This document shows, one piece after another, positions 27,618-40,500 of a stretch of 64,000 bases of DNA. The stretch is from Stichopus chloronotus (taxonomy: Eukaryota > Echinodermata > Holothuroidea > Aspidochirotida > Stichopodidae): positions 7,972,218 through 8,036,217 of the forward strand of contig CM037837.1 of the NCBI GenBank assembly GCA_021234535.1. Reading direction: 5' to 3'. Made by a program: the position numbers and the translations under genes. Positions within the stretch are counted from its first letter, which is position 1. Each line of letters opens with the position of its first letter. A model generated the notes under the pieces. The model searched no databases and was not told where the DNA came from. It saw nothing but the letters and a program-made list of their open reading frames with translations.

Positions 27618-30600
27618 TTATGTCTGTCATTAGGTTTTTGACTTTCTTCGCCTTTCTTTTCTCGCTATTTTCTTCTCTTAGCAATTTTATTCGGACGTCA
27701 CGTGACTAAATTTTGGCAACCTTTTGCTAAACTAGTCACTTAATATACGTTTGGAAGACTTATTTCAGGAGAAAACTGTCAACTGAGGAAAGCTAAGGGA
27801 GTCCAATACGTATTGCTAAAAGTGTACATCGTAATACATAAAATTCAGATGATTTCAATACATTCCTTGTCTTGTTAGTATCTCCTTAAAGGGCATTCAA
27901 CTAACACAGCCTTTACTGACTCTCCATCTCACAGTATGCTATACTTCACCGTTGAACTTAACGCAAACCGATGAAGTCGACAGGTTCTGAGATACTAACA
28001 CGCTATCTTGGCATTGGGGAATCTGCTTTTCCATTACGTATCCTTGGTATTTCAATAATAAGATTGGCATAATGAAATAAACTCGATTGTATATTAATAA
28101 ACGTGAAAAGCCTTAGTAGATAACTTAGTATGCTTTAACATGAACGCAAACACATTACAAGAGCACTCATGCATGCACTCATTCACGTGTTCACGTAAAG
28201 CTTGATTCAAGTTTACGCAAACACACACAAAAATTCAAGGGTTGCTCAATTTTGGTCACCAAGGTTACACTGACACCGAACAAAATATGTAGGTATGTAT
28301 TTCCTGAAGGCACCAGACGTTTGTTGCTAGGTAACGATAAGTCGTCTGCTGATTCAAGTTAGCTTCATACGCATTTACGCCCAGAGTGATTTATTCGTTG
28401 GAGGCAGTGAACAGAATCAACCTGTTCTCAATCTCTATTCCCACAATTTGGCGCTCACCATTCATGAATATACACGCACTTTTCGACAGTGGTGATTCAA
28501 ATTTTAAGACGAAAAAGGCGGTTTACTGTTGTTCAAGACACGGAACTGCATGTGCGAACCCTCTGTGTATTTGCAGCTCGTCTAAAAAATAGGTTTTGAA
28601 TATCTTCTAAAGTAACTTCATCTTTTTGTTTTGGCACATGTTGAAGCTATTATAGTGTGTTTATTTATTTTCCGGGTTTAAGGATGTGCACATGTGCAGT
28701 CGAAATTGCAAAAAAATAAAAAACATAAATGTAGTCCACTTCGAATGGAACATATCACGTGACTCTTGTTTTGTTTACGTGAAAAATAAAACTCAGCAAC
28801 AGAAAAATAAGAGAAAGTGAAAAGAAAAGGTGGAAAAGGGGAACGGAATAAAGAAAAATAAAACTGTAGAAGAATCGGACGTAATGGTGGATGTGATAAA
28901 TATGAGTTCTATTATAAAGTTCACTTTAAACGTTAGGAAAAGTTGAATCATACTTAATAGATTTTAAATAAAATCACATAAGTTTGCACGTCGATGCTAA
29001 AAATTATACTCCGAAAAGATATTTCACAATTTCTAAGCTTGAAGGGCCTTGACTAGGTCGTGCGACGCGTCTTTCACCATGGACGGTAATGGTATATGCA
29101 GTATTCATATGAGCCAACCGCTAGCACAGCGAGGAGAAACTTTACAACAAGAATGGACTAATTTATTCGTTGTTAACATGAATAGCTGTCGTTATTGTCA
29201 CTCGCAGTCACTCGAAGAGAAAGTTCAAATTCTCCCTAACTAGGCTGCTTCAACCCGACTCACAACTGTCTTTAACTTCTCCTTGTGCAAACCCCAAACC
29301 TAGCCTAGTATTGCTTGAGGAATATCCTGGTGAGCAAACAACACCCTACATGATATCAGACGTCTCTCTGAGCATGGAGTGCTATTGACCTAAACTGTAC
29401 CTTTTGAATTTTGTAACTATGATATCAATCAGTTACCCCAAACTGAGTTAGTATACCCCTCTATGCTAATTGTCCCTTTTTAATCAATGTGATATGATTT
29501 TTGTTATTTGTTGTTGAATTGCTTGATGTTGCCAAAAAAAAAAAAAACAGCTTGCTCATGCCATGCAGTACATCAAAGTCAGCAACATCATCTGTAAAGA
29601 GAGTTGCAAGATTTTGATAATTTTCAAAATAAAGTAGGGATGATGATTATCTTGTAATATGCCGCCATCTATAACATACATGTAGAACATATATGCAGCA
29701 TAACTAGAGCGAGACCAAATGTTTGGCAGGGGAGATATCATATTGTGAAACACGTACCGTAATGAATAAAACAGATTTAACTCTTCAGTGTTTTCAAAAA
29801 GGTACCTATTGGTTTCGAAATGTATTTCTCAATGCCTAAAGGGGGTAACTGCAGGGGTGTATCATATCTCTGATCTACATAATGTTACAACATTCGAATG
29901 AAAAGTAGAATTCATTTACCTGCGTCATTGCTCCTTTTTCAAAAAGGCCTTCTGCACATACGGTCATCTTGCATGGAGTTAGTCCAGACTTGTAAGTCGA
30001 TTATCATGAATTATTCTATATGAAATTGTCAAGCTGAATAGAACATTAGTACTTGTATGACGTTATGATCTTTGATAGTTTATGGTTCTTGAACTCCCGT
30101 ATCGAAAAGGGAATTATCATATCTTTTATGTTTGATGTATGACAACCTATATAAGATCAAACTTGTTCTGCTCCAATTGCTATCATCATGAAAATTGAAG
30201 TCGCGTACCCTTTCTTTAAAAAATATAGTGACGTGAAACGCCATGTAAATGTCCTGAAAAGTGTGCAGTGACGTAACTTGATGACTTAGTATAGGTTCAC
30301 ATTATTTCAACGATAGAACAGGTTGGCTTTGAACTCCTCATAGAGACTTCTAACGTTAGATGTAACTTTATGAAAGACAAAAATATCCGCCTATCCCCCC
30401 TCCCCGTGCCAATATCACATCCCATGTTGAACACTATATTGTTAATACAGGAATCTGCAAATTTGCTCTGTCATACTAAGGGGACTTATGTAAATCATAA
30501 CTACGTAAAGAAATCAGTGTATATTAAATCAAAGTGACAAAAACCAACATCAGGCCAGGGTTTTTGATGATGATTTTTTTATGATATTATGCATAAAGTG

Positions 30601-31394
30601 TTATATACTCGATCAGTGCGTCACAGCGCATCACTAGAGCAGTGCGTCACAGCTCATCATTGGTTATGGTAGTATGTATGGGCCAATTATACCATGATTT
30701 TGAAACTAATTCAGTTTCATAGTATCTTTCCCAATTTACCACCAAGTTCTACCAAACAACCCTTTCTCCCCATGCTCTTCTTCTTGTCTGCTAGTGAGAT
30801 ATTATCTTGTACTGAAATTGTACCCACAGCGCATAGGCCGTGAAAAGTATACCACGTTACCGGACGTCCATATAGGTTATACATGTTAGTTACGCTGCGG
30901 AAGTATTAAAGTCGAATATAAGTCAGTTTCCCTATACATATCGAGTTGATGTTACCATTTCGCTTTGTTGTTTTTGTTCTGTTGGCTTTTTTTATTTGTT
31001 TACAGTGTTACCTGCTCTATCTACCTGCAAGTTGGGGGTATCACGATTCTCCACAACTGTGTGAAGTGAAGTAATAGCAGAAAACACTGATTTCTCAGTG
31101 CCCAACTTTTCATGTGATTGCTGTAATTAATGATCCCAACGTTCATGTTGCGTCTCATTTTGCTTATTCCCGACCCATTTATCATTTTATCTTAACTTGG
31201 AGTAGTTCACAAGCTCTTTTAGTTTTGCTATTCGAGGATGGTTGCCGAAATGTAGTGGAAATAAGTTCAAGTGACCCCAAATAAAAGCATAGGAGAGGAA
31301 TTGGATTGAAAACGGTTAAGGGTTAGATAGTAAATTAAATGTCCACACCGAAGTTTAGTTACATTGGATTCTCTTCATCACACCAAAGGACTGA
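27618..31394. other. No gene seen
   Basis: AT-rich sequence with a poly(A) run at about 29534. A short direct repeat (CAGTGCGTCACAGC, 30615-30660) is present. No exon recognised. Confidence 0.5.
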
Positions 31395-31737
31395 AAATGA
31401 AATAGGGTGCTAACAATGCACCAACATGGCATACAAAGAACACAGCTTTAATCAATGTTAAGCCATTCAGACTTATCAATAAAGATCTATAAAAGCTTCA
31501 TCTCCTCAAACTAGTATACAAGATGAGTTACGGAAGATGCAGTTTGAATCTTGAAAGTTTGAGTGAACAAATTAACCTTGAGTAACAGTAACTGAATTTC
31601 CATCCGTTAACAACTTATTTCAGGAAAAGAAGGCTACCATTCGTCCTTATTTCCAAAAAGCTATTATTCTGTGTTCATAAAAATTGGTTTTAAAATATCT
31701 TTTTTTTCTGTAAAACAAACGCCCTATTTCCCTTTAA
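31395..31737 (+). mobile_element. MITE family A, near full-length copy
   Basis: Same orientation as the 38313 copy. Its right end AAACGCCCTATTTCCCTTTAA is intact; the left end has lost the TTAAAGGG octamer but keeps the AGGGTGCTAA/CACC region. Interior blocks match over most of the length. Confidence 0.8.
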
Positions 31738-32357
31738 ATCTCTTTTATTTACCTAACACTTTAAAATAGTTTACAGTAGTTGTAAATAGTAGTAATGTAG
31801 TAATGTAAATTATATCCATGTAACATTTTGAAATGATGTTCGGCATTATTAAAGTCCTCACGTTTTGCCTAAAATGTGGCGAAATGGTGTCATCTGAGAA
31901 AAAATAATTGACACGTCATGTCTCCTATACGCTCCCGTAGTTTACAGATTCAGATTTATCTAGCAGACACAATACACAATTCTGGCCACAACATGGATCT
32001 CTGTTCAAAATTTTTAACATGTTTGGGCAGGCCAGGCTAAGTAGTTAAACCAAAAGTTTAAAACATACAGCCAGGACACAGGCTTGTCCAACACGAAAGC
32101 GACGAAATCTGTCTTTGAACTGTTAGCCATTTGAACACGCCTTTTGTATCTGCAGTAAGACTGTAACAGCGTGAACCAGTGACAGGCATAGGTTCATGAG
32201 TTCAATCATACTAGTTGCAGTTGCCAGTGTCACGTTACTCATATTTTTCTATTTGTGGTAAGACTCCCAGCCTGCCTAATACAGTATGTTAACGTTAGGC
32301 CACAGGCTCAAGCAGGCTAGGTTATGAGCAACAGTAACTTACTGCTTTAATACTAGC

Positions 32358-32376
32358 CTACTACTACTACTACTAG
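32358..32376 (+). repeat. (CTA)n microsatellite
   Basis: Six consecutive CTA units. Confidence 0.9.
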
Positions 32377-32588
32377 GCTAGCATGCCTGTTTTGCTAGAT
32401 AGCTTATTTGGCGTTCACTGCTGTACACTCTACTTTGACTATGTATGTTAGGCTTCACCGTAATCAAGGAACCAACGTTGTAGTAGCCTGGTACACAGCA
32501 GGTAAGTAACACTAATATTGGCTTTTGCATTAGGCTATCAGACTTAATTATCTTAATCTTATTCTTCTTAACCTCAGGGTAAGGACCT

Positions 32589-32728
32589 AGGCTAGCCCCA
32601 GATTGGAAAGTTTGCAAAATGTGCAGGGGATTGGTATCCTTGTGTGGCTGCTCAATTGAATGCTGAAATCTGTGTGGGGGGAATAAATCCCCTGTGCACA
32701 GCAATCTTTCCAATCTGGGGCTAGCCCT
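32589..32728. mobile_element. Fold-back hairpin element (21-bp outer arms)
   Basis: GGCTAGCCCCAGATTGGAAAG at the left is perfectly inverted by CTTTCCAATCTGGGGCTAGCC at the right (ends 32728). A second inner inverted pair (GTGCAGGGGATT / AATCCCCTGTGCAC) has a short indel. The 111-codon reverse frame across it is not considered a gene. Confidence 0.8.
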
Positions 32729-35700
32729 AGAACAGGTCTGTGCATTCTGTCAAATGGCCTAAGCTCATTTTACTCCATATCTAACCACTGACTGTTCTAC
32801 TACCGTGAAAAATATGTAAGTGGGCTATTAAGATACTTTTCATCATCTTCAATAGTACATCGTGAGTGTGCTCCGAACTATCTGGCTGGATAATGAAATA
32901 AAGTCCAGCTCCGGCTGGATTTCTCTCAAAGTCTGGCCAGATTTTCTCCTGCATTTTGTTGCAATTTTCAGATGTTGGTATGAAATGTCAGAGCATAGAT
33001 CTCTCAAAGAATTAAAAGACAATGTGAACTTGAAGGAAACAGCAGTGTATCTTCTGACAATTTAAGTGACTTATTATAGTAATGAAATGAGTTGATTTTA
33101 GAATACATCATCCAACTCAGAGCTTTTTTCCTCCCATATGTGTTTACATTTCTGTTTTGGGCTTTAATGCAACATTGTTTTTAATGACATTATCACAAAT
33201 TAATCCTGCAAAATGAGAAGCAATCTTATTATCTCAGATAATATATAGGCTACTTAAATACATTTGATATATCCCATAAGTAATTAATGTGAATCTAGAT
33301 AAACAAATGAAATCTTTATGTTATGGCAAATGTTTCTCTCAATGGGTAGTTGATATTCAGTGCTAACATGCATGATCTGGACTGGACATGGCTGAAGTCA
33401 TAAGTAAGTCCAATATTTTAAGGGACTTGGCCTGGACTCAGACTGCACTCAGTGCAGCTTGGGATTTTCTTTTTCAGAGGGAGGGGAGCACTGGGTGGGC
33501 AGTTAAAGTTTTCAATACGTGGTAGAGTTGCAACTTTTGATGTGGAAAGTACTATGAGCTCAAACCCGTCATTTTTGATGAGGACAGTAGGGTGAGCTCA
33601 AGCTGCATGTCATTTTGGTAGAAACAGTGGGCAGTGATTTAGAGACAGGTGCGGTTGCCAGGCCCCATAGAGTAGGTCTAGATACGTTCTGAGCTTGGAT
33701 CAAGGGACTGAACTAAACCATGTTTAAATCAATACACCTTTTAAATTTCTAGCTTTTGAAAGATTTCTGTAAAGGGCATCTACATGGAAAATCTCTTCAA
33801 TTAGCAATGACAATTCAGAACTGACCTGCTTTGTAATGTCATCTATAGAATGACTGCAAAATGTACAGCAACTTTTCCACAACATTCTAATTACTGGTGA
33901 TATCGTCAGCACACAACAGGACTGGCTAATTGAAACCGTTAAACTTGATGGGTGAAATAAGTAGTTATCTTAATTATTCATTAATTATCAGTTTATCATA
34001 TTTATATTAACTGAAGCATGGCTTTCATGTACCTAGCCTATTTGTCCTGTGCATGTAGAAATGTTGCATTTGTAAACACGGAAACCATGTACAATTCTAG
34101 TTTTCAAAAGCATTGTAAAAATCCGGTCTGGCCGGATTTTATCCAAGACCGTCATTCCTCACAGCTTAAAAAAGCCACTTATTTTTTTACCATACTTTTT
34201 ATGGGAGATCTTGGTCACTGCATCTATGTTTCTTGGCTAGGTTGTAATAAAATGGTCAGGAAATAGAAACCGTAAATTGAATGCAGAAACTGATTGTAAC
34301 ACTATTTAGTTACTGTGTACTTATGCCTTCACAGGCTAAGTTTCATTCTAGAGCTAAGTTTCATAACTTTACATTCAGTACATTTCTTAAGCAATCTTCT
34401 ACTGCACAAGGATCTCAGTCGCGGCATGTGCAGTCAAAATTATTATTCCTATAAAAGCCTGCAATGTAGTTTGGTAAATTTTGCGATATTTGTCATTATC
34501 GTTACAGTGTTGAACATTGTGTTAGTTCTATTTGTGAAGTAAACAATTACAGTACTGCCCAAAAATGACGAACTGCATTTCTGTTTCCTCAGTCAATAGC
34601 AGGATTAGCTTGGGGAATCTTTTGTTCCATGGAGCTTGCTCTCTGCGAAAGTCACAGGGTTTCAGCAGTCATGGTCGCCTGTTGTTGTACATTCACAAGC
34701 CCATCTAATTAATATTTAATGAGTAAAACCGGAATATAAGGGATGGCTGTAGCAGCAGGATGAGATCAAAGTTATGTACGGTGAGGGCTCGAAATAATCG
34801 ACAGCATCAATAGGCCATAGCCATGGTAGTGAATCCCTGCTGATGGAGGTGGTGCCCCTCAGTAACTATATATCATATGAAGTAACATGGACCTACAGTG
34901 CAGCCAATTTGCACATTTTGGCTTTGCCTCTCTTCAAGCTAATTTTAAGCCCTGTTGTCAACCCATCAATTTTCTGTGATAGAAAAGGGAATTTTGTTTT
35001 GCCATTTCAAAATTCTCTAAGTTAAACCGATAAGAGGCTCACATTACAGGAAATTTCATGTTAAGAACCAAGAGGAACCATTCTACATAATGCATTAATA
35101 CAAGTGAAATTTACTTCCAATAGCTCTCTATTTTTTCTAGAATAGGGCCAGCTTTCACTTTGTCAATATTTTGCATATACAGGCCTAAGGTTACTTTTTG
35201 TGATTGAAATATTTAATGCAGGAAAGAAGGTACTTTTTACGTAGCATCTTCTGGAAATAGACCTGTTTGTCAACATTATTTTTTTCTCTTTTCATAACTT
35301 GAAAAATTTTGAGCATGAGGAAAAAATCCAGGAAGAGAAAATTTCTGTTAGATTTTGTCCCTGGACATATTTTGTGACCCTCGTTTGCAATTTTTGGCTT
35401 GAAATAATAAAGTTACCAAAAGTTATTTACACTGTGTAGGGAGAGAGAGGAAATAATCAGTGAAAGAATTATCAAGTTGTATCAAATTTTCCTTCCAAAT
35501 GTCATGAGGTGATTCTCCCCTAGCACTCAGTGTTTGCACCTTTTGCTTAACACCCCTTGAGAATCAAGTATGAGTGATCAAGCAGTCTAGACTGCCACAT
35601 CCTTTTGCTTATAAATGATAGCCTTTGTCTGGCTGGAACAACTTCTGATAAAAAGGTGTGGCTCACAAACTCTGCTGCTATATGATCTGTGGGATCACAG

Positions 35701-36550
35701 TGAGTGCATAAACTGAAACACCTTTGATGGGCAGTGGTTGGAGCATGCAAGATATTTTGGCATGCTTATTGTGGTTGTTTTTATGCTTAGACAGGGCAAA
35801 GACTATTGTGGAGTAAAACAAAGTGTACCTAGCATAGAGTCCTTTTCAAAAACTATACATGTGCTTAACTTAAAACAAACCAGATCATCAGTAGTTTTGA
35901 TTTGATACTTTTCTTGCCACAAATCAGGAATTTTACGCTGGTATGACAAGGAATAAAAAAATGTTAACTTGCTCCTTATGTCATGTGTGCCAAGAGACTC
36001 AAGACCTAAAGTAAGTTTTTACACACAGTAGCAAGGAGAAGCAGTCAGAGCGTATGATATTATTTTCCTCACAAGTACTTTGCCTCATGCCCTTGATTAC
36101 ACTTTTAACTGTATGATGACTAATTACAGTACTACAGGAGAATGCACTGTAACTACTAATAGCAATGGACTTGTCCAAAAACAAAAGGCCTATGTAAGAA
36201 AGCTTGTAAAAATACATTGGTCGGCGTTTTACATATGACTTAGCAAATCCTAGGCCTAATAACTGTGTAAAAGTGGAAAGATTTTTCTAAGTGCATTACT
36301 GTGGGTACTTACATTGGAAAACAAACAGGTACATATGGTAATGCTAGAGAGCAGGTGTGCAATGTGACCATGCAGTATTGGAATTGACCACAACAATGAT
36401 AGCACACTATACTGCAGCATGTTTAGTACAGCATTAGGAATTGCCAAAGACTCTTGGCAGTTGTTCAAGGGGAATTTTTCAGGGCCTGTTTATTTTGATA
36501 CACTTTTTACTGCAACGTTTACTACTTCCTTCAAGTGTCCTTTGACATAC

Positions 36551-36570
36551 ATTTAAAGGGGCTCATTGAA
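36551..36570 (+). repeat. Solo terminal repeat of the 47930 MITE family
   Basis: TTTAAAGGGGCTCATTGAAT matches the left end of the element at 47930. I find no matching inverted end within several hundred bases on either side, so it is a remnant. Confidence 0.5.
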
Positions 36571-37476
36571 TTGGTAGCGACGAGTTTGCGAGGATTTAGC
36601 AGCATGGAGGGAAATGTCCAATCCCCGTGCTGAATCTAACACGTTATAGTCCCGAAGACTTCCATACTAGGGGAGTATTAAATCACACAGTACATGGTTC
36701 TATGTATCACATCTCCTGGCAACACTATCTTTTCATTTTGATGATAATCATAACTTCTGCATTCATAGAGTTGCATGTGTCTGTGTACTGCGTGTGTGTT
36801 TGTGATGCCAACCCTAAACAAGGTATCTCAAGAAGGGAAGCTTGGACAGATCTCATATTTGGCATGTAGATTTATCTTACTAAGTTCAACAAGTATGATG
36901 CTTTGACCCTCAAACTTGCTCCAAAATGCTATGGCAGTCAGGTTGGAATAGAAGAGAAAATGGAATCTGAAATTGAAGCCAGATTGGTTTCTTTTTTTGA
37001 GGTGAACAAAGAAAAAGAATGTGCTGTGTAACTTTCTTAAGTCTACAATTACAGTAGCGCTGATGGGCAGGTTATCAAAGGCAAAACAAAAATTGTCAGT
37101 TAATATATTTCGCACTTTTCAGGAGCATCTGGGCTAACACAGTGGTCACAACGTTTTTGTTTTTTTCCCCTTGTGCCATTGGTTGATTTGAGCTGTGCTC
37201 TTGATTCCTGGCAACACGTAATAATAGCTAAAGAATTCATGTAGTACCTTGGAAGAAATGGTGAAAATATATTTGAGGTGATTTTCTCGTTGAGTGGGAC
37301 AAGACGTTTTGGTTTAAAAATTCTTTTCTTGATAGTAAAGAAGGAAAAGAAAAATTGTGTGGATCAGAAAAAAGTGTGCAAGCAGGGAAGAGAACATTAA
37401 TTTTTTTTTTATTGCTTGGTCTGAAATTGAGTATTTTAGTTGATGATCTTTTATTTCTTATCCAGACTTTAGCAGC

Positions 37477-37588
37477 ATGGATTCAAACAATGAAAGACCC
37501 AAGGCATACTTACTGCTGTCTGTACTTGGTGGTGACATGGTCCGTATTCCTGTTGATTCCAGTCCCTACACAATCGGCAGAGCGAAAA
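37477..37588 (+). CDS. CHFR: CHFR coding exon 1 (initiator, FHA start)
   Basis: Encodes residues 1-37 and the first base of codon 38; donor GTGAGT at 37589. Contains the first FHA strands and the TIGR motif, with G34-R35 at the phosphopeptide-binding face. An acceptor (pyrimidine tract then CAG) ends at 37465, so 37466-37476 is 5'UTR and another non-coding exon must lie upstream. Confidence 0.93.
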
Positions 37589-40500
37589 GTGAGTAGACTG
37601 GGGTGTCCCATTGATCACCCAAAAAGCAGTATGATCATAAAAATATCAAAACATGATTAAAATATAGAAACTTTACAGTAATATTCATGAATGTGCCTTT
37701 AACATTCTACTTCATTTTGGTTGTGTTGAAAATGAGCAATTCCTTGGAAATAGGTTTTGAATTGAAGAAGACCATACATAACACGAGGCTTATGATAGAA
37801 CCTTGAGTCACGCACTTCAGAGTAGGATCTATCAAAATACTGTTTGGTATCAAGTTAATTCATAACAATGTCAAAGTGATGATACTATCTACTTCTACTA
37901 TCCAAATTTTGAATGATAGTTTCTTTTTTAAACCTTGTGGTCATAATTTTAGTAAAGTTTGACACATGATACAGTAGTTAGCGATGAAGCTGAAACTTGA
38001 AAGTTTGACTGTGAGTAAAGTTTTTCCATGAAAAATATAACACTGTAAATACTTGTTTTTGATGTTCTTTGGAGTAAATACGATGCAGGGGTGCTCACTT
38101 CGAAATCCCTTTGCATCCACAGTGGGTCACGGGAATTAAGAATGCATTGATCGACTCAAAGCACTGGTTGACTCAAGGTACACGTAGTATACCAGTAGTC
38201 TTTGAATTAAAATGTAAGCTAACATATGTGCAATACTCTTGATAGCAATTGTATTTGTGGTTCAATCTATATTCACTCTTTGTGTTCATTGTGATTTCGT
38301 ACTCTGCATTAATTAAAGGGAAAAAGGGCGTTTAGAATACACCGATATGACATGCAAAGAAAATAGCTTTAATCATTGTCAAACCATTCAGTCTCATCAA
38401 TAAACATCTACCAAAGCATCATCTTCTCAAAAGATTGTGCATGTGATGAGTAATGGAAGATGCATCATTTGAATTTTGAAAAGTTTGGGTGAACAAATTA
38501 GTGTTGAACAACAAATAACTGAATTTCGATCTGTGAGGAGCTTATTTCTTGAAAAGAAGGCTACAGTCCTCCCTTATTTTGAATAATCTATCATTCTACG
38601 TCCACAAAAATTGGTATCAAAAATATGGATGTTTTCTCTAAAACAAACGCCCTATTTCCCTTTAGGATGTGTCACTGTTTTTGCATTGGTCTTTCCTTTT
38701 GTATTTCCTTTCGTAGGTTGAGAATCAAGCTCCCTTTTCAAAAGTAAAATAGGACACCTGGTCTGGCAACAGAATGCTTTTACTAAAACTGAAGCTACCA
38801 AGTTTTTACTGTTCTAGTGAATAATTCACTCAACTGAATTAAATATAATGTAAAGTCGAGTTGTAGAGCTAGGGGTCCATATGGATAGTCTTAGTAGTGC
38901 ATATGGGCCTAGGCACAGGCTAGATCACTTGAACGAATTCCCAATTAAAAAGGCAGACCCCTTTATCCCATGCCAAAGTGGCGGTTTGCTTCACGATGGC
39001 AACAAGGAATTTGCGTTGATAAAGTTGATCTGCCCAGTTTGAGGAAAAACCTGGCCAGAGTTTTGCTTATATTGGTCGTCATCTCTGTTTGTGTTTTTTT
39101 CTTCAAAGGTTGTAATTATTGTATACCAAATAAGATTATTTCTGGTCAGCATTGCTGTGTCAGCCATGATGAAGAAAAGGACTGTTTTTTCCTTGAAGAT
39201 ACCAGGTACAGTTCAGACACTCATCTGCTTTTTCAAGATGACTTTTCTTTGCACCCTTTCAAACTTTGTATGAACTAACAACATGCATAAATGTTTGCTT
39301 CGAAAGATATGGTATACAGTAAACTGTATGCTTGAAATTTAAGCCTAAAGGTTTGAAAAAGTGATCACTAACATGCATGTTCGTCTCATAGTCAACAGTA
39401 TATGACCAACTAGATTGCTCGATGGTGTGGTACCATCGAGTTACTATACAGTACTCATAGTTAATTCTTCAATAAGAGTACACTATCTTCATCACATGCA
39501 AAGTGTTCGATTGTTAGACCTGAGCATCTGTTTCTGATTTTTGTTTGAATGGAATTTAAAATCGAGGAAATCCTCTCTCAGTGCTTCAAGGATTCATATG
39601 CAAATTGTGGCATTTTTGAAAGGTTGGAACTTTTATTTTTGACTAAATTTTCAAACTGAGTTGTTCATGTGCCTGGCAGCAGTTGCTTTGTATTTCTTTG
39701 GTGTGTCTGCAAGGTGCCTTTGATGAGATTTTGCTGTGTCTGTAATGAGTCTTTTGATGTGTCTGCAATATGTCTTTTGATGTGTCTGCAATGTATCTGC
39801 ATTGTATTTGTGATGTGTCTGTGGTGCGTTTGCAATGTTTCTGTGATGTGTCTGCAATGTGATTTAATGAGAGCCCTTGATATCTGTCTGACCCAAAGAT
39901 CAGTTGGTGCTATTGCTATTGAGTTTCCTCCTGTACTGTTAGTATATCATGTCTTTAAAGCAAACTTTTGGTCCTGCAGACGAAATCTGCGGTATTTCAA
40001 CTGTAAGATGTCCTCTTTATGTTGTGTTTTTGTTTCTTCTAGCACAAATGGAATGTTGGTGAATAAAACGTTGAGGACTACCAAAGGCCAGGTAAGTCAC
40101 CTTGTTTGTACTTTCACAATCATCCTGAAATTTTCTTCTATAAAAGTGAGCTATTGGATTGACTCTCCACTTCTTTGGTACCTTTAGACATCCAACTTTG
40201 CAAAACACACTTTTTTGCAAAACTTTCTCACTGATTCTGTTAGCTTAGTGGTGAATTATATTCTCTAGACTTAAAAAAAAAGAAAGAAAAAGCTCTTGTA
40301 AAAGAATGGGAGTGTAATGTGAAATTCATTGATGCCAGTGAAGCAATTTTTCAGTCAGTTACATGCACTTGAATGGCAAGTGATAATGGTGAAAAAAAAA
40401 AAAAATGTAAAATAATCTGTAAGTGATGGTAGATATGCAACCATTTTGAAATTACCTTTTTTTTTTTATCCTTTCCGTACTGTTTTTCAAAATTCTTGCT

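Larger units (their letters stand above)
31738..37465. other. CHFR 5' flank; no coding exon seen, should hold the promoter and 5' non-coding exon
   Basis: The CHFR initiator exon opens with a splice acceptor, so transcription must start somewhere upstream, probably in this stretch. I could not place the first exon or a core promoter. It contains the fold-back element at 32589 and the solo MITE end at 36551. Confidence 0.45.

Noticed and set aside
37355..37660. 101-codon forward frame over the CHFR initiator exon
   Set aside because: It is out of frame with the FHA coding sequence, and the CHFR frame with splice sites explains the region.
39669..40187. 172-codon forward open frame, the longest in the window, Cys/Val-rich
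   Set aside because: It is produced by the degenerate TGTGTCTGCAATG repeat in CHFR intron 2 and runs through exon 3 in the wrong frame.
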